Source of the DNA: Helicobacter sp.
Lineage (GTDB): Bacteria; Campylobacterota; Campylobacteria; Campylobacterales; Helicobacteraceae
Direction: 5' to 3'
DNA: 12,520 nt
NCBI GenBank assembly: GCA_022766795.1
Contig: JALEPE010000105.1
Span: 1-12,520, forward strand
Below are positions 1 through 7,137 of the stretch, one piece after another (position 1 is the stretch's first letter; each line of letters begins with the position of its first letter). The position numbers were made by a program, and so were the translations under genes. Below the pieces are notes generated by a model. It was given only the letters and a program-made list of their open reading frames with translations. It did not search any database and was not told where the DNA came from.

Positions 1-747
1 ATAAAAATAATAGCAATTCTCCCCCAAGTTTGCCTGCAAATACCGAAAGAAGCTTTTAGATAAATTCTCCGCAAATGCAGTATTGCTTTTAGCATACTTC
101 ATCATAGCTTCTAAAAACACCGCATAAAGATTTTGCACTTCCAAATACACATTTGAAATTCCATAGAAGCTTACGTGATTAGACGCTAAGATTCCATAAG
201 GACGCATAATACCTAGATTCTCACCATTTAACAACATAATATCAGCATTAGGCAAGGGTAAATGCAATGGAATCGTGTAACTAATATCAATGATTTTTAA
301 GACATTTTTAGGCAGAGATTCCACAGCATTTTGCGTGAGAATATCCTCATTAATATGCGGCAGTAGGAAGCAATCTGCACCTAAAGCCAATGCATTCTGT
401 AAAATACTCTCATCAATGACCCCTGTGGTAAAATTTGGAAGCAATGGGATAATATTATCTTTATCATCACATTGTAAATATGCTTGATAAAGCATATTGT
501 GGCTTGAGAGTGCTAGAGCGACTTTATAATGCTTGGTTAGAAAATTTAGCAAAAAATAAAAAGATTCTAAATTGAAGCTAAAAGGGCGCGCAATTTTCAT
601 CTTTAAGGCAGCACAAAGCGCAGCATTATTTTGACGAATCTTTTGTAGATGATTCGGTATAATAGCCTGATAGTTTGGTGTTTGGGAAGCGTATAAGAGT
701 TGGTTTAATGGTGCGTCTAGCTCTGGATTTTGCAATTTATCTAGCAT
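1..747 (-). CDS. NifS-like class V aminotransferase-fold protein, third gene of the sel operon (C-terminus beyond window; PLP lysine apparently missing)
   Basis: An uninterrupted reading frame runs from an ATG at 745-747 to the left edge: 249 residues with no stop, so the 3' end is missing. The start lies 9 bases after the selB stop, and the selB TAG is part of its likely ribosome site (TAGGGA). Reading by eye, the protein follows the order of cysteine desulfurases: a 'H-N-M-L' segment with His83 where PLP-stacking His is expected, 'PHINED' (130-135) resembling the MH(V/A)NNE motif, 'IIDIS' with Asp154 as the likely PLP N1 partner, and 'PNADIMLLNGENLG' where NifS has 'ADLLSLSAHKFYG'. In that alignment the Schiff-base His-Lys pair becomes Glu176-Asn177. 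The N-terminal 'LDNAATT' strand is also not recognisable. It is therefore probably a non-canonical or inactive NifS paralogue. Selenium delivery is a guess from the operon position. Confidence 0.6.
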   Translation of the reverse strand, partial: MLDKLQNPELDAPLNQLLYASQTPNYQAIIPNHLQKIRQNNAALCAALKMKIARPFSFNLESFYFLLNFLTKHYKVALALSSHNMLYQAYLQCDDKDNIIPLLPNFTTGVIDESILQNALALGADCFLLPHINEDILTQNAVESLPKNVLKIIDISYTIPLHLPLPNADIMLLNGENLGIMRPYGILASNHVSFYGISNVYLEVQNLYAVFLEAMMKYAKSNTAFAENLSKSFFRYLQANLGENCYYFY

Positions 748-756
748 TATGTATCC

Positions 757-2589
757 CTATTTAAAGGTACGTTTGCCATTTTCATTACAAATATCTGTAA
801 AATTATCAAGATAATCCAAATATGTAATAAGGTATTTACGGCTTAAATTTAAATGTTTTTTGAAATTATTAAGATCCAAATAGCCCTCTTCTTTAATGAT
901 TCCACGCATTAATGCTAGAAGCTCCGCTAACACATCTGCGCAAATAAATAACTTGTGGCTTAAACGGAGAATCTTTTTCTCTCCCGTTAAGCGTTTAAAA
1001 ATCGCATCGCCACTTTTTCTATCAATATCTAGCGTATCATACAAATTATAAGGCGCAATCGGCTCATAACCCTGCTCATGTAGTGTATTATAAACTGCGT
1101 TATATAAGAAATTTTCAATATTTTCCCTACTATCAAGTTTCGCATTATTTTGTGGTGCAACATAAAAAGAATCCACTTTTTTCAACACCTTATCGCGCAA
1201 CATTTCCTCTAACACATCTTTAGCAAAAGATTCCGCGATAAAATTCTGCTTTTGCGCTAGCAAGGCTGGACTTAATAGTGCATTTTTATTCTTAGCTAAA
1301 ATATCTGCAATGATTCCCTTTACAATCTCTCTTGTTGCCTTTGGATAAGCGACAAGCTCCCTTTCACACACAAAGCATTGCGGAATCTTAGAGGCAATTT
1401 CTAATGCCCTACTTTGTGGAATCCTAAATCGCTGCATTGCGCTAATGAGTCCAAACCCTTTTTTGTGCGCCTTTAATAAAATTTCAAACGCACCTTGCAA
1501 ATCATTATGGTCTAGCAATTTCAAAAATTCAAGCTTTTGAGACTTTTTCATAGGATCTGCAATGGGGCTTAAAACACTCCCGCCACCAAGCGTTTGATTA
1601 TCATCGCGTAAAATAAATTTCTCATCAAAAATACTAAAAAGCGGAATCTTAGTCTTTAGTGTGGCATATCTTTTATGCGCATCTAAAAACAACACGCGGC
1701 AAGTGCAACGCAACGCACCAATGTATAATTGAAGCTGACTATTGTGTGCAATTTCACCAAAATGCGTCATTGCCACTTCTACTTTATCAAATCCACGCAA
1801 AAAACCCTTTTTAGTTAGCAAATCCCCGCGCTTTAAATCGTTATGCGAGATTCCACTTAGATTAATCGCCACACGCGAACCATTGCGCGCACACTCTGTA
1901 TTTTCCCCGTGGCTTTGAAGATTCTTAATGTTTAGCATTTTATCTAATTGCGCACACCAAACCTTATTAGAAATTTCTAAATCTCCATCCATTAATGTTC
2001 CGCTTACCACACAACCAGAACCTTTAATACTAAAGGCGCGGTCAATATAATAACGAAAAAACCCAAGATCCACGCGTTGCTTCTTAGGTAACTCAAAAAG
2101 CACATTTTTAAGAGTGGCAATACTTTGCTTGTCGTAAATACTTACAGGCAAAATCTTAAAATTTAAACCTGCAAACTGCGCAAAAAGTGCTGTAACCTCG
2201 CTTTTCCTTTGCATAATCCTATCAGAATCCACCAAATCACATTTACTAAGCGCAACAACAAAATTTGAGATTCCAAGCAAATAAGCAATTCTTAAATGCT
2301 CTAAGGTTTGTGGCATAATACCCTCATTTGCTGCAACAATTAATAGCGCACAATCAATCCCAAACGCTCCTGCAATCATATTTTTAACAAGTTTTTCGTG
2401 TCCGGGAACATCAATGAACGCAATGTTTTTATCGCCATTTTGCAAATTTGAAAAGCTCAAATCTAATGTGATTCCACGTTCTTTTTCACTCTCTGTACTA
2501 TCTCCCCAAAATCCATTCAATGCAGCAATTAAGCTTGTTTTTCCGTGGTCAATATGCCCCATTGTGCCAATGATGAGATTAGATTGCAT
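757..2589 (-). CDS. selB: Selenocysteine-specific translation elongation factor SelB
   Basis: SelB is the dedicated EF-Tu-like GTPase that carries Sec-tRNA to the ribosome and recognises the SECIS hairpin of selenoprotein mRNAs. At 610 residues it matches the usual length (E. coli about 614). The G domain shows the P-loop GHIDHGKT (11-18), RGIT switch I (38-41), DVPGH (60-64) and the guanine-specificity segment SKCDLVD (115-121). It is followed by beta-barrel domains containing 'FSIKGSGCVVSGTL', and then about 220 residues expected to form the SECIS-binding winged helices. The start MQSNLIIGTMGH places the P-loop at the normal distance. Its ATG overlaps the selA stop by one base (TAATG), which suggests translational coupling. 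The gene ends in TAG, 9 bases before the NifS-like gene. No selC, selD or selenoprotein gene is visible in the window. Confidence 0.96.
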   Translation of the reverse strand: MQSNLIIGTMGHIDHGKTSLIAALNGFWGDSTESEKERGITLDLSFSNLQNGDKNIAFIDVPGHEKLVKNMIAGAFGIDCALLIVAANEGIMPQTLEHLRIAYLLGISNFVVALSKCDLVDSDRIMQRKSEVTALFAQFAGLNFKILPVSIYDKQSIATLKNVLFELPKKQRVDLGFFRYYIDRAFSIKGSGCVVSGTLMDGDLEISNKVWCAQLDKMLNIKNLQSHGENTECARNGSRVAINLSGISHNDLKRGDLLTKKGFLRGFDKVEVAMTHFGEIAHNSQLQLYIGALRCTCRVLFLDAHKRYATLKTKIPLFSIFDEKFILRDDNQTLGGGSVLSPIADPMKKSQKLEFLKLLDHNDLQGAFEILLKAHKKGFGLISAMQRFRIPQSRALEIASKIPQCFVCERELVAYPKATREIVKGIIADILAKNKNALLSPALLAQKQNFIAESFAKDVLEEMLRDKVLKKVDSFYVAPQNNAKLDSRENIENFLYNAVYNTLHEQGYEPIAPYNLYDTLDIDRKSGDAIFKRLTGEKKILRLSHKLFICADVLAELLALMRGIIKEEGYLDLNNFKKHLNLSRKYLITYLDYLDNFTDICNENGKRTFK

Positions 2590-3974
2590 TAATATCCTTT
2601 TTGTGCTGCTAAACGCTTAAAAATTTGCGCAATGGTTGCAATATCGCCCTCCAAAAGCGTGCGCACATCTAAAATACACGCTCCACCCTCCAAACGCGCT
2701 ATGATTCCATTTGCGCGCAAATACCGCTCCAATCCCGCCTCGTCAAGTAACTCTAAAGATTTTGCACTAATGGCAACACCAAAAGATTTCAAATAATGGT
2801 TTGGCATTGCACCGCCACCGCTATAACTTTTTGTTTCCATTACCTTTGGTGCAAAGCAATCTGGAATCTTAGCGGCTAATTCTTGTGCGTCTTTTTGTAG
2901 GGATTCCACACTCTTTTGCAAAATAAAGGCAGTTGGAATCTTATTTAAATCATTTTGCAAATACGCATTCAATGTTGCTTCAAGCGCGGCAATAGTAAAT
3001 TTATCCACACGCAGCATTCTTAAAAGTTGATTGCGCTTTAACTTATCAATGTATTGCTTTTTTCCAAAGATAATCCCCGCTTGCGCACCGCCAAGTAACT
3101 TATCTCCACTGAAACTAACAAGGCTTGGATTAAACTTCGCAATCTCTTCTAGCGAAGGCTCAAATCCCCCAAGCACTTGACTCAAGTTTTCAAAATATCC
3201 GCTCCCTAAATCCAAATAATCTAAGATTCCACAATCTTTAGCGAGTTCCACAATCTCTCCAAATTCCACTTCTTTAGTGAATCCATTAATAGCGTAATTG
3301 GATTTATGTGCCTTAAAAAGCATTGCCGTATTTTCACAAATTGCTTCTTTGTAGTCGCGCAAATGAGTTTTATTCGTTGTGCCAACTTCGCGCAAAATCG
3401 CCCCAGAATCCTCCATTACACGCGGAATCCTAAAACTCCCACCAATCTCAATTAACTCACCACGCGAAACAATCACCTCTTTGCCTTTAGCAAAAGTGTT
3501 AAAGATTAAAAAAACGGCTGCGGCATTGTTATTCACCACCAAAACATCCTCTGCCCCAAGCAATGCCCTAAAAAGCCCTTGTAAGTGAATATAACGCTCA
3601 CTTCTATTGCCTTTATCCACATCATATTCCAAATTATTATAATGCGTCAAAATGGGAGCAATTTCTTGTAAAATTTCCTTAGAAAACACACTGCGCCCAA
3701 GGTTTGTATGCACAACGATTCCTGTTGCATTAATCAAAGGCTTTAAAGATTTTTGTGTGGCTTCTTGATAGCTTTTAGTCACATTTTCAACGCAAGATTC
3801 TATGCTTAAAATTTCTCCACCATTTAGCAAACTCTCACGATAATCCTCTAAGAATTCTAAAGCTAATCGCTTTAAAAGTTGTAAATTTGCACCTTGTAAA
3901 TGCGCCTTTAATGCATTTAGAAGCTTATCTGTTTTTGGAATATGTTTTAAAATATGGTGTGTGTTTTGCTGCAT
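2589..3974 (-). CDS. selA: L-seryl-tRNA(Sec) selenium transferase SelA
   Basis: SelA is a PLP enzyme that converts seryl-tRNA(Sec) to selenocysteinyl-tRNA(Sec) using selenophosphate. The chosen ATG (3972-3974, MQQNTHHILKHIPKTDKLLN) gives 461 residues, close to E. coli SelA (463). The open frame extends to 4109, but that would add 45 unconserved residues and overlap the divergent stress-protein start, so I reject it. An AAGAG sequence sits upstream of the chosen start. Landmarks are INATGIVVHTNLGR (81-94), RSERYIH (124-130), GELIEIGGSFRIP (172-184), LDLGSGY (254-260) and the PLP-lysine motif FSGDKLLGG (288-296, Lys292). It is the first gene of the selA-selB-NifS-like operon. No clear -10 box is visible for it in the 103-base gap to the divergent gene. 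Confidence 0.96.
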   Translation of the reverse strand: MQQNTHHILKHIPKTDKLLNALKAHLQGANLQLLKRLALEFLEDYRESLLNGGEILSIESCVENVTKSYQEATQKSLKPLINATGIVVHTNLGRSVFSKEILQEIAPILTHYNNLEYDVDKGNRSERYIHLQGLFRALLGAEDVLVVNNNAAAVFLIFNTFAKGKEVIVSRGELIEIGGSFRIPRVMEDSGAILREVGTTNKTHLRDYKEAICENTAMLFKAHKSNYAINGFTKEVEFGEIVELAKDCGILDYLDLGSGYFENLSQVLGGFEPSLEEIAKFNPSLVSFSGDKLLGGAQAGIIFGKKQYIDKLKRNQLLRMLRVDKFTIAALEATLNAYLQNDLNKIPTAFILQKSVESLQKDAQELAAKIPDCFAPKVMETKSYSGGGAMPNHYLKSFGVAISAKSLELLDEAGLERYLRANGIIARLEGGACILDVRTLLEGDIATIAQIFKRLAAQKGY

Positions 3975-4043
3975 ATTGACTCTTTTTTGGAATTTTTGCA
4001 AGGAAGCGTAGCGCAAAGTTACTTTATTTTCTGTGAATTTTGC

Positions 4044-4072
4044 TATAATCTTTGTTATTTTTTCATAAGGAA
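4044..4072 (+). promoter_or_regulatory. Promoter -10 and ribosome binding site of the universal stress protein gene
   Basis: TGCTATAAT gives an extended -10 box (hexamer at 4044-4049), typical of Campylobacterota sigma-70 promoters. There is no recognisable -35. AAGGAA at 4067-4072 is a good ribosome site five bases before the ATG at 4078. The region is shared with the divergent selA. Confidence 0.65.
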
Positions 4073-4077
4073 CCGCA

Positions 4078-4494
4078 ATGAAAAAGATTTTATTTGCCGT
4101 TGATAGCACGCAATCTTGTCAAAAAGCAGCGCAATTTGTCGTGGATTTTTTTGGTGATAGGGAGGATTGTTCTATTACTCTTACACACGTTAAAACGCCT
4201 ATTATGCTATATGGAGAAGCTGCACTTGCCGCATACGAAGAAATTGAGAAAAAAGAAAGCGCAGAAAGCAATAAACTATTAGAGGATTTTAGTAATATTT
4301 TTACAAGCAAAGGCGTTAATGTTGGTCAAAAACTACTAGAGGGTGAGGCAGTTACAGAAGTGCTAAACTACGCAAAAGATTTTGATTTACTTGTGATTGG
4401 ACAGAGTGAAGCAAGCGTTTGGAATAAAATTTTCTCTAGCAATCAAAACGACTTCTCCGAAAAATCTCCAATTCCAATTTTAATCGTGAAATGA
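4078..4494 (+). CDS. Single-domain universal stress protein (UspA family), ATP-binding motif not conserved
   Basis: The 138-residue protein has the UspA fold pattern: an initial strand MKKILFAVDS (1-10), SITLTHVKTP (32-41), a charged helix (about 53-78), and the closing strands DLLVIGQS (103-110) and PIPILIVK (131-138). ATP-binding members carry G-2x-G-9x-G-S/T after the 'VIG' strand. Here the sequence reads IGQSEASVW followed by an Asn/Ser-rich loop without those glycines, so it probably belongs to the non-ATP-binding UspA-like group. It is a short monocistronic gene with its own promoter, convergent with leuB and divergent from selA. Its role is presumably stress adaptation, but nothing here indicates the signal. 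The family call is secure by pattern; the function is not. Confidence 0.85.
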   Translation: MKKILFAVDSTQSCQKAAQFVVDFFGDREDCSITLTHVKTPIMLYGEAALAAYEEIEKKESAESNKLLEDFSNIFTSKGVNVGQKLLEGEAVTEVLNYAKDFDLLVIGQSEASVWNKIFSSNQNDFSEKSPIPILIVK

Positions 4495-4550
4495 TATGGA
4501 ATTTCATCTCGGCACTTTGCTAGAGATTGCTGATTTAATCTTTGTGTAGT

Positions 4551-4579
4551 AATATAGAATCCACAATAGATTCTATATT
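4551..4579. terminator. Inverted repeat between convergent stress-protein gene and leuB
   Basis: A perfect 11-bp inverted repeat: AATATAGAATC (4551-4561), a 7-base loop, then GATTCTATATT (4569-4579). It lies in the 89-base gap between two convergent genes, the normal place for a bidirectional terminator. The stem is AT-rich and neither side has a strong T run, so efficiency is uncertain. The inner part of each arm is GAATC/GATTC, related to the over-represented word described in the findings. Confidence 0.5.
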
Positions 4580-4583
4580 GCCT

Positions 4584-5654
4584 TTAAAGCTTCGCGATTT
4601 TTTCTGCTATTACACTTCCCATTCGCTCACAAGAACACACTTCTTTTGCGCCATAATTTGCAATATCTTTCGTGCGGAATCCCTCTTTTAACGCAACTTC
4701 AATGGCGTTTTCTATTGCTTCAGCTGCTTGTGTTTGTCCCAAAGAGTAGCGCAAAAGCATTGCAGCACTCGCAATCGTAGCAATAGGGTTTGCGATTCCA
4801 AGCCCTGCAATATCGGGCGCACTTCCGTGTATTGGCTCATAAATCGCTGCCTTTCCTCCGATAGAAGCACTCGGAAGTAGCCCAATAGAACCGCTTAGCA
4901 TACTTGCTTCATCGCTTAAAATGTCACCAAAGAGATTACCCGTTAGAATCACATCAAACTGCTTAGGATTGCGAATGAGTTGCATTGCTGCATTATCCAC
5001 ATACATATGGCTTAGCTCCACTTCAGGGTATTCTTTTGCCACCTCAATGACGACTTCACGCCATAGTTGGCTAACATCAAGCACATTTGCCTTATCCACC
5101 GAGCAGACTTTTTTATTGCGTTTTCTAGCGGCACTAAATGCAGTGTGTGCGATTCTTTTCACTTCCTCCACGCTATACACCATTGTGTTAAAGCCCCTCT
5201 CTTTATCGCGTCCTTTGGGTGTGCCAAAATAGATTCCACCAATAAGCTCACGCACAACAAGAATATCCACGCCCTGCACAACTTCAGGCTTTAATGTGCT
5301 AGCTTCTACTAGCTCATCATACACTTTTGCGGGGCGAAAGTTAGCAAAGACTTCTAGACTTTTTCTTAGGCGCAAAAGCCCACTCTCTGGGCGCAATTCA
5401 CGCGGTAAGTTATCCCATTTTTCCCCACCAATCGCACCAAAAAGTGTCGCGTCCGCCTCCAAACAACCTTTAATTGTCTCATCAGGCAAGGGATTCTGTG
5501 TTAAATCATACGCAATTCCACCCATTAAATAGTCCTCAAATGTAAGTCCAAAATGGAATTTTTCTGCTACTACCTTTAGCACCTTGATGGCTTCATTGAT
5601 GATTTCAGGTCCGATTCCATCGCCCTTAATGACGGCAATTTTGTATGTTTGCAT
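4584..5654 (-). CDS. leuB: 3-isopropylmalate dehydrogenase
   Basis: LeuB oxidatively decarboxylates (2R,3S)-3-isopropylmalate to 2-oxoisocaproate with NAD in leucine synthesis. The 356-residue length is normal. Visible landmarks are the N-terminal strand and loop IAVIKGDGIGPE (6-17), the substrate arginines in LLRLRKSLEVFANFRP (93-108; Arg97, Arg107), RELIGGIYFG (135-144) with the catalytic-region Tyr, Lys188 in VDKANVLD, the metal-binding aspartates in YVDNAAMQL (Asp220) and GDILSDEAS (Asp244, Asp248), and the NAD-site motif EPIHGSAPDIAG (273-284). The isopropylmalate-type helix LLRLRKSLEVF argues for LeuB over isocitrate dehydrogenase. Its ATG overlaps the leuD stop by one base (TAATG), so the two are likely translationally coupled. 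Confidence 0.95.
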   Translation of the reverse strand: MQTYKIAVIKGDGIGPEIINEAIKVLKVVAEKFHFGLTFEDYLMGGIAYDLTQNPLPDETIKGCLEADATLFGAIGGEKWDNLPRELRPESGLLRLRKSLEVFANFRPAKVYDELVEASTLKPEVVQGVDILVVRELIGGIYFGTPKGRDKERGFNTMVYSVEEVKRIAHTAFSAARKRNKKVCSVDKANVLDVSQLWREVVIEVAKEYPEVELSHMYVDNAAMQLIRNPKQFDVILTGNLFGDILSDEASMLSGSIGLLPSASIGGKAAIYEPIHGSAPDIAGLGIANPIATIASAAMLLRYSLGQTQAAEAIENAIEVALKEGFRTKDIANYGAKEVCSCERMGSVIAEKIAKL

Positions 5655-6142
5655 TAGTTAGCTCCTAATTTATTTTTTGCATAAGGAATTAATCCACCGC
5701 TTGTTAATAACTCTAGCATAAAAGGTGGAATTGGGGCAAAGGCATAGTTGCAATTTTGTGTGTGATTTTTTACCACACCACTTTGTAAATCAATCTCTAA
5801 AATATCGCCCTCACAAATGGAATCCGCTTCCTTGATTTCTAAAATTGGCAAACCCGTATTAAAGGCATTGCGATAAAAGATTCTTGCATAGCTTTTTGCA
5901 ATCACCGCACTAATTCCTGCGCCTTTAATCGCCACAGGTGCGTGTTCGCGACTTGAACCGCAGCCGAAATTCTCTCCCGCTACGATAATATCGCCCTTGT
6001 TAATGCTATGGACAAATCCTGCACGCGCATCTTCCATTAAATGTGAGGCTAAAATCGCCGTATCACTTGTGTTTAAATACCTTGCGGCGATGATTAAATC
6101 CGTGTCAATGTTATCCCCAAATTTCCAAGCTTTTCCTTGCAT
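5654..6142 (-). CDS. leuD: 3-isopropylmalate dehydratase small subunit
   Basis: LeuD is the swivel-domain subunit that pairs with the 4Fe-4S subunit LeuC to isomerise 2- to 3-isopropylmalate. At 162 residues it is the short form found in archaea and Campylobacterota, rather than the roughly 200-residue enterobacterial form. Motifs: DNIDTDLIIAARYL (10-23), GENFGCGSSREHAP (56-69) and YARIFYRNAFNTGLP (85-99). AAGGAAT lies five bases before the ATG. It is the first gene of a leuD-leuB pair. leuC, which normally lies directly upstream of leuD, is absent here: the next gene upstream is divergent modE. The partner subunit must therefore be encoded elsewhere. Confidence 0.93.
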   Translation of the reverse strand: MQGKAWKFGDNIDTDLIIAARYLNTSDTAILASHLMEDARAGFVHSINKGDIIVAGENFGCGSSREHAPVAIKGAGISAVIAKSYARIFYRNAFNTGLPILEIKEADSICEGDILEIDLQSGVVKNHTQNCNYAFAPIPPFMLELLTSGGLIPYAKNKLGAN

Positions 6143-6179
6143 ACGATTCCTTTATCTTAAACTTTGCATAAAACCAACA

Positions 6180-6185
6180 ATTATA
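6180..6185 (-). promoter_or_regulatory. -10 box of the leuD-leuB promoter
   Basis: On the minus strand the sequence reads TTTTGCTATAATTG, an extended -10 (TATAAT at 6185-6180) about 37 bases upstream of the leuD ATG. No recognisable -35 is present, as is common in this phylum. Confidence 0.6.
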
Positions 6186-6250
6186 GCAAAAGAAGTTTCA
6201 AAAGCCTTTAAAATGATACGAACAAAATGCGGAATCGCAAAGTGATAGCA

Positions 6251-6280
6251 TTGACAATTCGTTATATATTAGAATATAAT
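6251..6280 (+). promoter_or_regulatory. Sigma-70 promoter of the modE-modA-modB-modC operon
   Basis: A consensus -35 TTGACA (6251-6256) and -10 TATAAT (6275-6280) are separated by 18 bp. It is the only promoter here matching both hexamers at a good spacing, and such strength suits an operon controlled by repression. The predicted start is near 6287, about 38 bases before the proposed modE start codon. Confidence 0.8.
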
Positions 6281-6283
6281 ACG
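6260..6283. promoter_or_regulatory. Candidate ModE operator overlapping the -10 box
   Basis: Left arm CGTTATAT (6260-6267), 8-base spacer, right arm ATAATACG (6276-6283). A perfect right arm would be ATATAACG, so 6 of 8 positions match. As I recall, the E. coli modA operator has the same 8-8-8 layout with CGTTATAT and (C/T)ATAACG arms. The site covers the -10 hexamer, so bound ModE would block RNA polymerase and give molybdate-dependent autorepression. The assignment rests on pattern and position only. Confidence 0.6.
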
Positions 6284-6324
6284 GCAAGTTTGCAAACTAA
6301 AATTTGTTGTTTTGGAGGTGTGAT

Positions 6325-7128
6325 TTGCAAGTGCAAGGGAGACTTTGGATTAAGGAACAAGATAAAAATTTCTTAGGACACGGCAAAGTGGAATTGCTAG
6401 AGCGCATTGCGCAAAGTGGTTCAATTTCTAAAGCAGCAAAGGAAATGAAAATGAGTTACAAAGCGGCTTGGGATTGTATTGATTTAATGAATAATGTATC
6501 CAAAGAACCGCTTGTAACGCGTATAACAGGTGGTAAGGGCGGTGGCGGAACGCAAGTTACGCAAAAAGGTTTAGAAGCAATTAGAATCTTTCGCGAAATG
6601 GAGCGCATTTCAGAGGAGCTTTTTGCTCTCTTTGAGGGTGATTTGAATGTTTGGGATTCTATGCTTTGCCATACAAAAGATTCTATAAAGAATTTTAAAG
6701 GAAATGTAATGATAAAAACAAGCGCAAGAAATCAGTTAATGGGTGAAATTACAGAAATTAAAGAGGGTAAAGTCAATGCAGAAGTTGTGCTAAAGGTGAA
6801 TGGTAACACACAAATTATTAGCACAATCACTTTAGAATCTGTGAAAAATCTAGGCTTAAAGGTCGGCTTGAGAGCCTATGCGCTCATTAAAGCAAATTGG
6901 ATTGTTGTGTTTGGAAGTGAGCCTAAAGGGGTTTCTCTGCGAAATTGTATCGGCGGTGTTGTGAAAAATATCCAAGAGGGCGCGGTGAATTGTGAAGTAG
7001 AAATGGAGAGTGAGGGCGTGAAGTTTAGTGCGATTATCACAGAGGAATCTCGCGAGAATCTTGCGCTTCAAGTTGGGCAAAAAGTTTGGTTTGGATTCAA
7101 AGCAAACAATGTTATTTTAGGAATCTAA
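6325..7128 (+). CDS. modE: Molybdate-responsive transcriptional regulator ModE
   Basis: ModE binds molybdate (or tungstate) through C-terminal Mop/TOBE domains and represses molybdate uptake genes. I place the start at TTG 6325, six bases after GGAGG (6314-6318); the frame is open back to 6304 but that would swallow the ribosome site. A GTG at 6331 is less well spaced. The 267-residue product shows an N-terminal winged helix (about 20-100) with SGSISKAAKEMKMSYKAAWD (31-50) and the glycine-rich wing TGGKGGGGTQVT (68-79). TOBE 1 follows (about 132-196, opening with TSARNQLMG), then TOBE 2 (about 204-267, opening with LRNCIGG). This is the complete ModE architecture. It heads the transport operon, with modA 9 bases downstream, behind the strong promoter and candidate operator above. 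Confidence 0.93.
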   Translation: MQVQGRLWIKEQDKNFLGHGKVELLERIAQSGSISKAAKEMKMSYKAAWDCIDLMNNVSKEPLVTRITGGKGGGGTQVTQKGLEAIRIFREMERISEELFALFEGDLNVWDSMLCHTKDSIKNFKGNVMIKTSARNQLMGEITEIKEGKVNAEVVLKVNGNTQIISTITLESVKNLGLKVGLRAYALIKANWIVVFGSEPKGVSLRNCIGGVVKNIQEGAVNCEVEMESEGVKFSAIITEESRENLALQVGQKVWFGFKANNVILGI

Positions 7129-7137
7129 AGGGATAAA

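Noticed and set aside
290..487. Plus-strand 65-codon frame at the left end
   Set aside because: It is antisense to the NifS-like gene, whose frame is open for the full 249 codons.
757..3974. Search for selC tRNA or a SECIS element beside selAB
   Set aside because: No cloverleaf or UGA-interrupted frame could be made out; the coding regions leave no room.
3975..4109. Upstream extension of SelA by 45 residues
   Set aside because: It would overlap the divergent stress-protein start and its promoter; MQQNTHH at 3974 gives the normal SelA length.
4921..5532. Three plus-strand frames of 75-103 codons opposite leuB
   Set aside because: All are antisense to conserved LeuB motifs and mutually overlapping; no independent coding signal.
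6304..6324. Earlier TTG starts for ModE
   Set aside because: These starts lie upstream of or over GGAGG (6314-6318), the evident ribosome site; TTG 6325 is correctly spaced.
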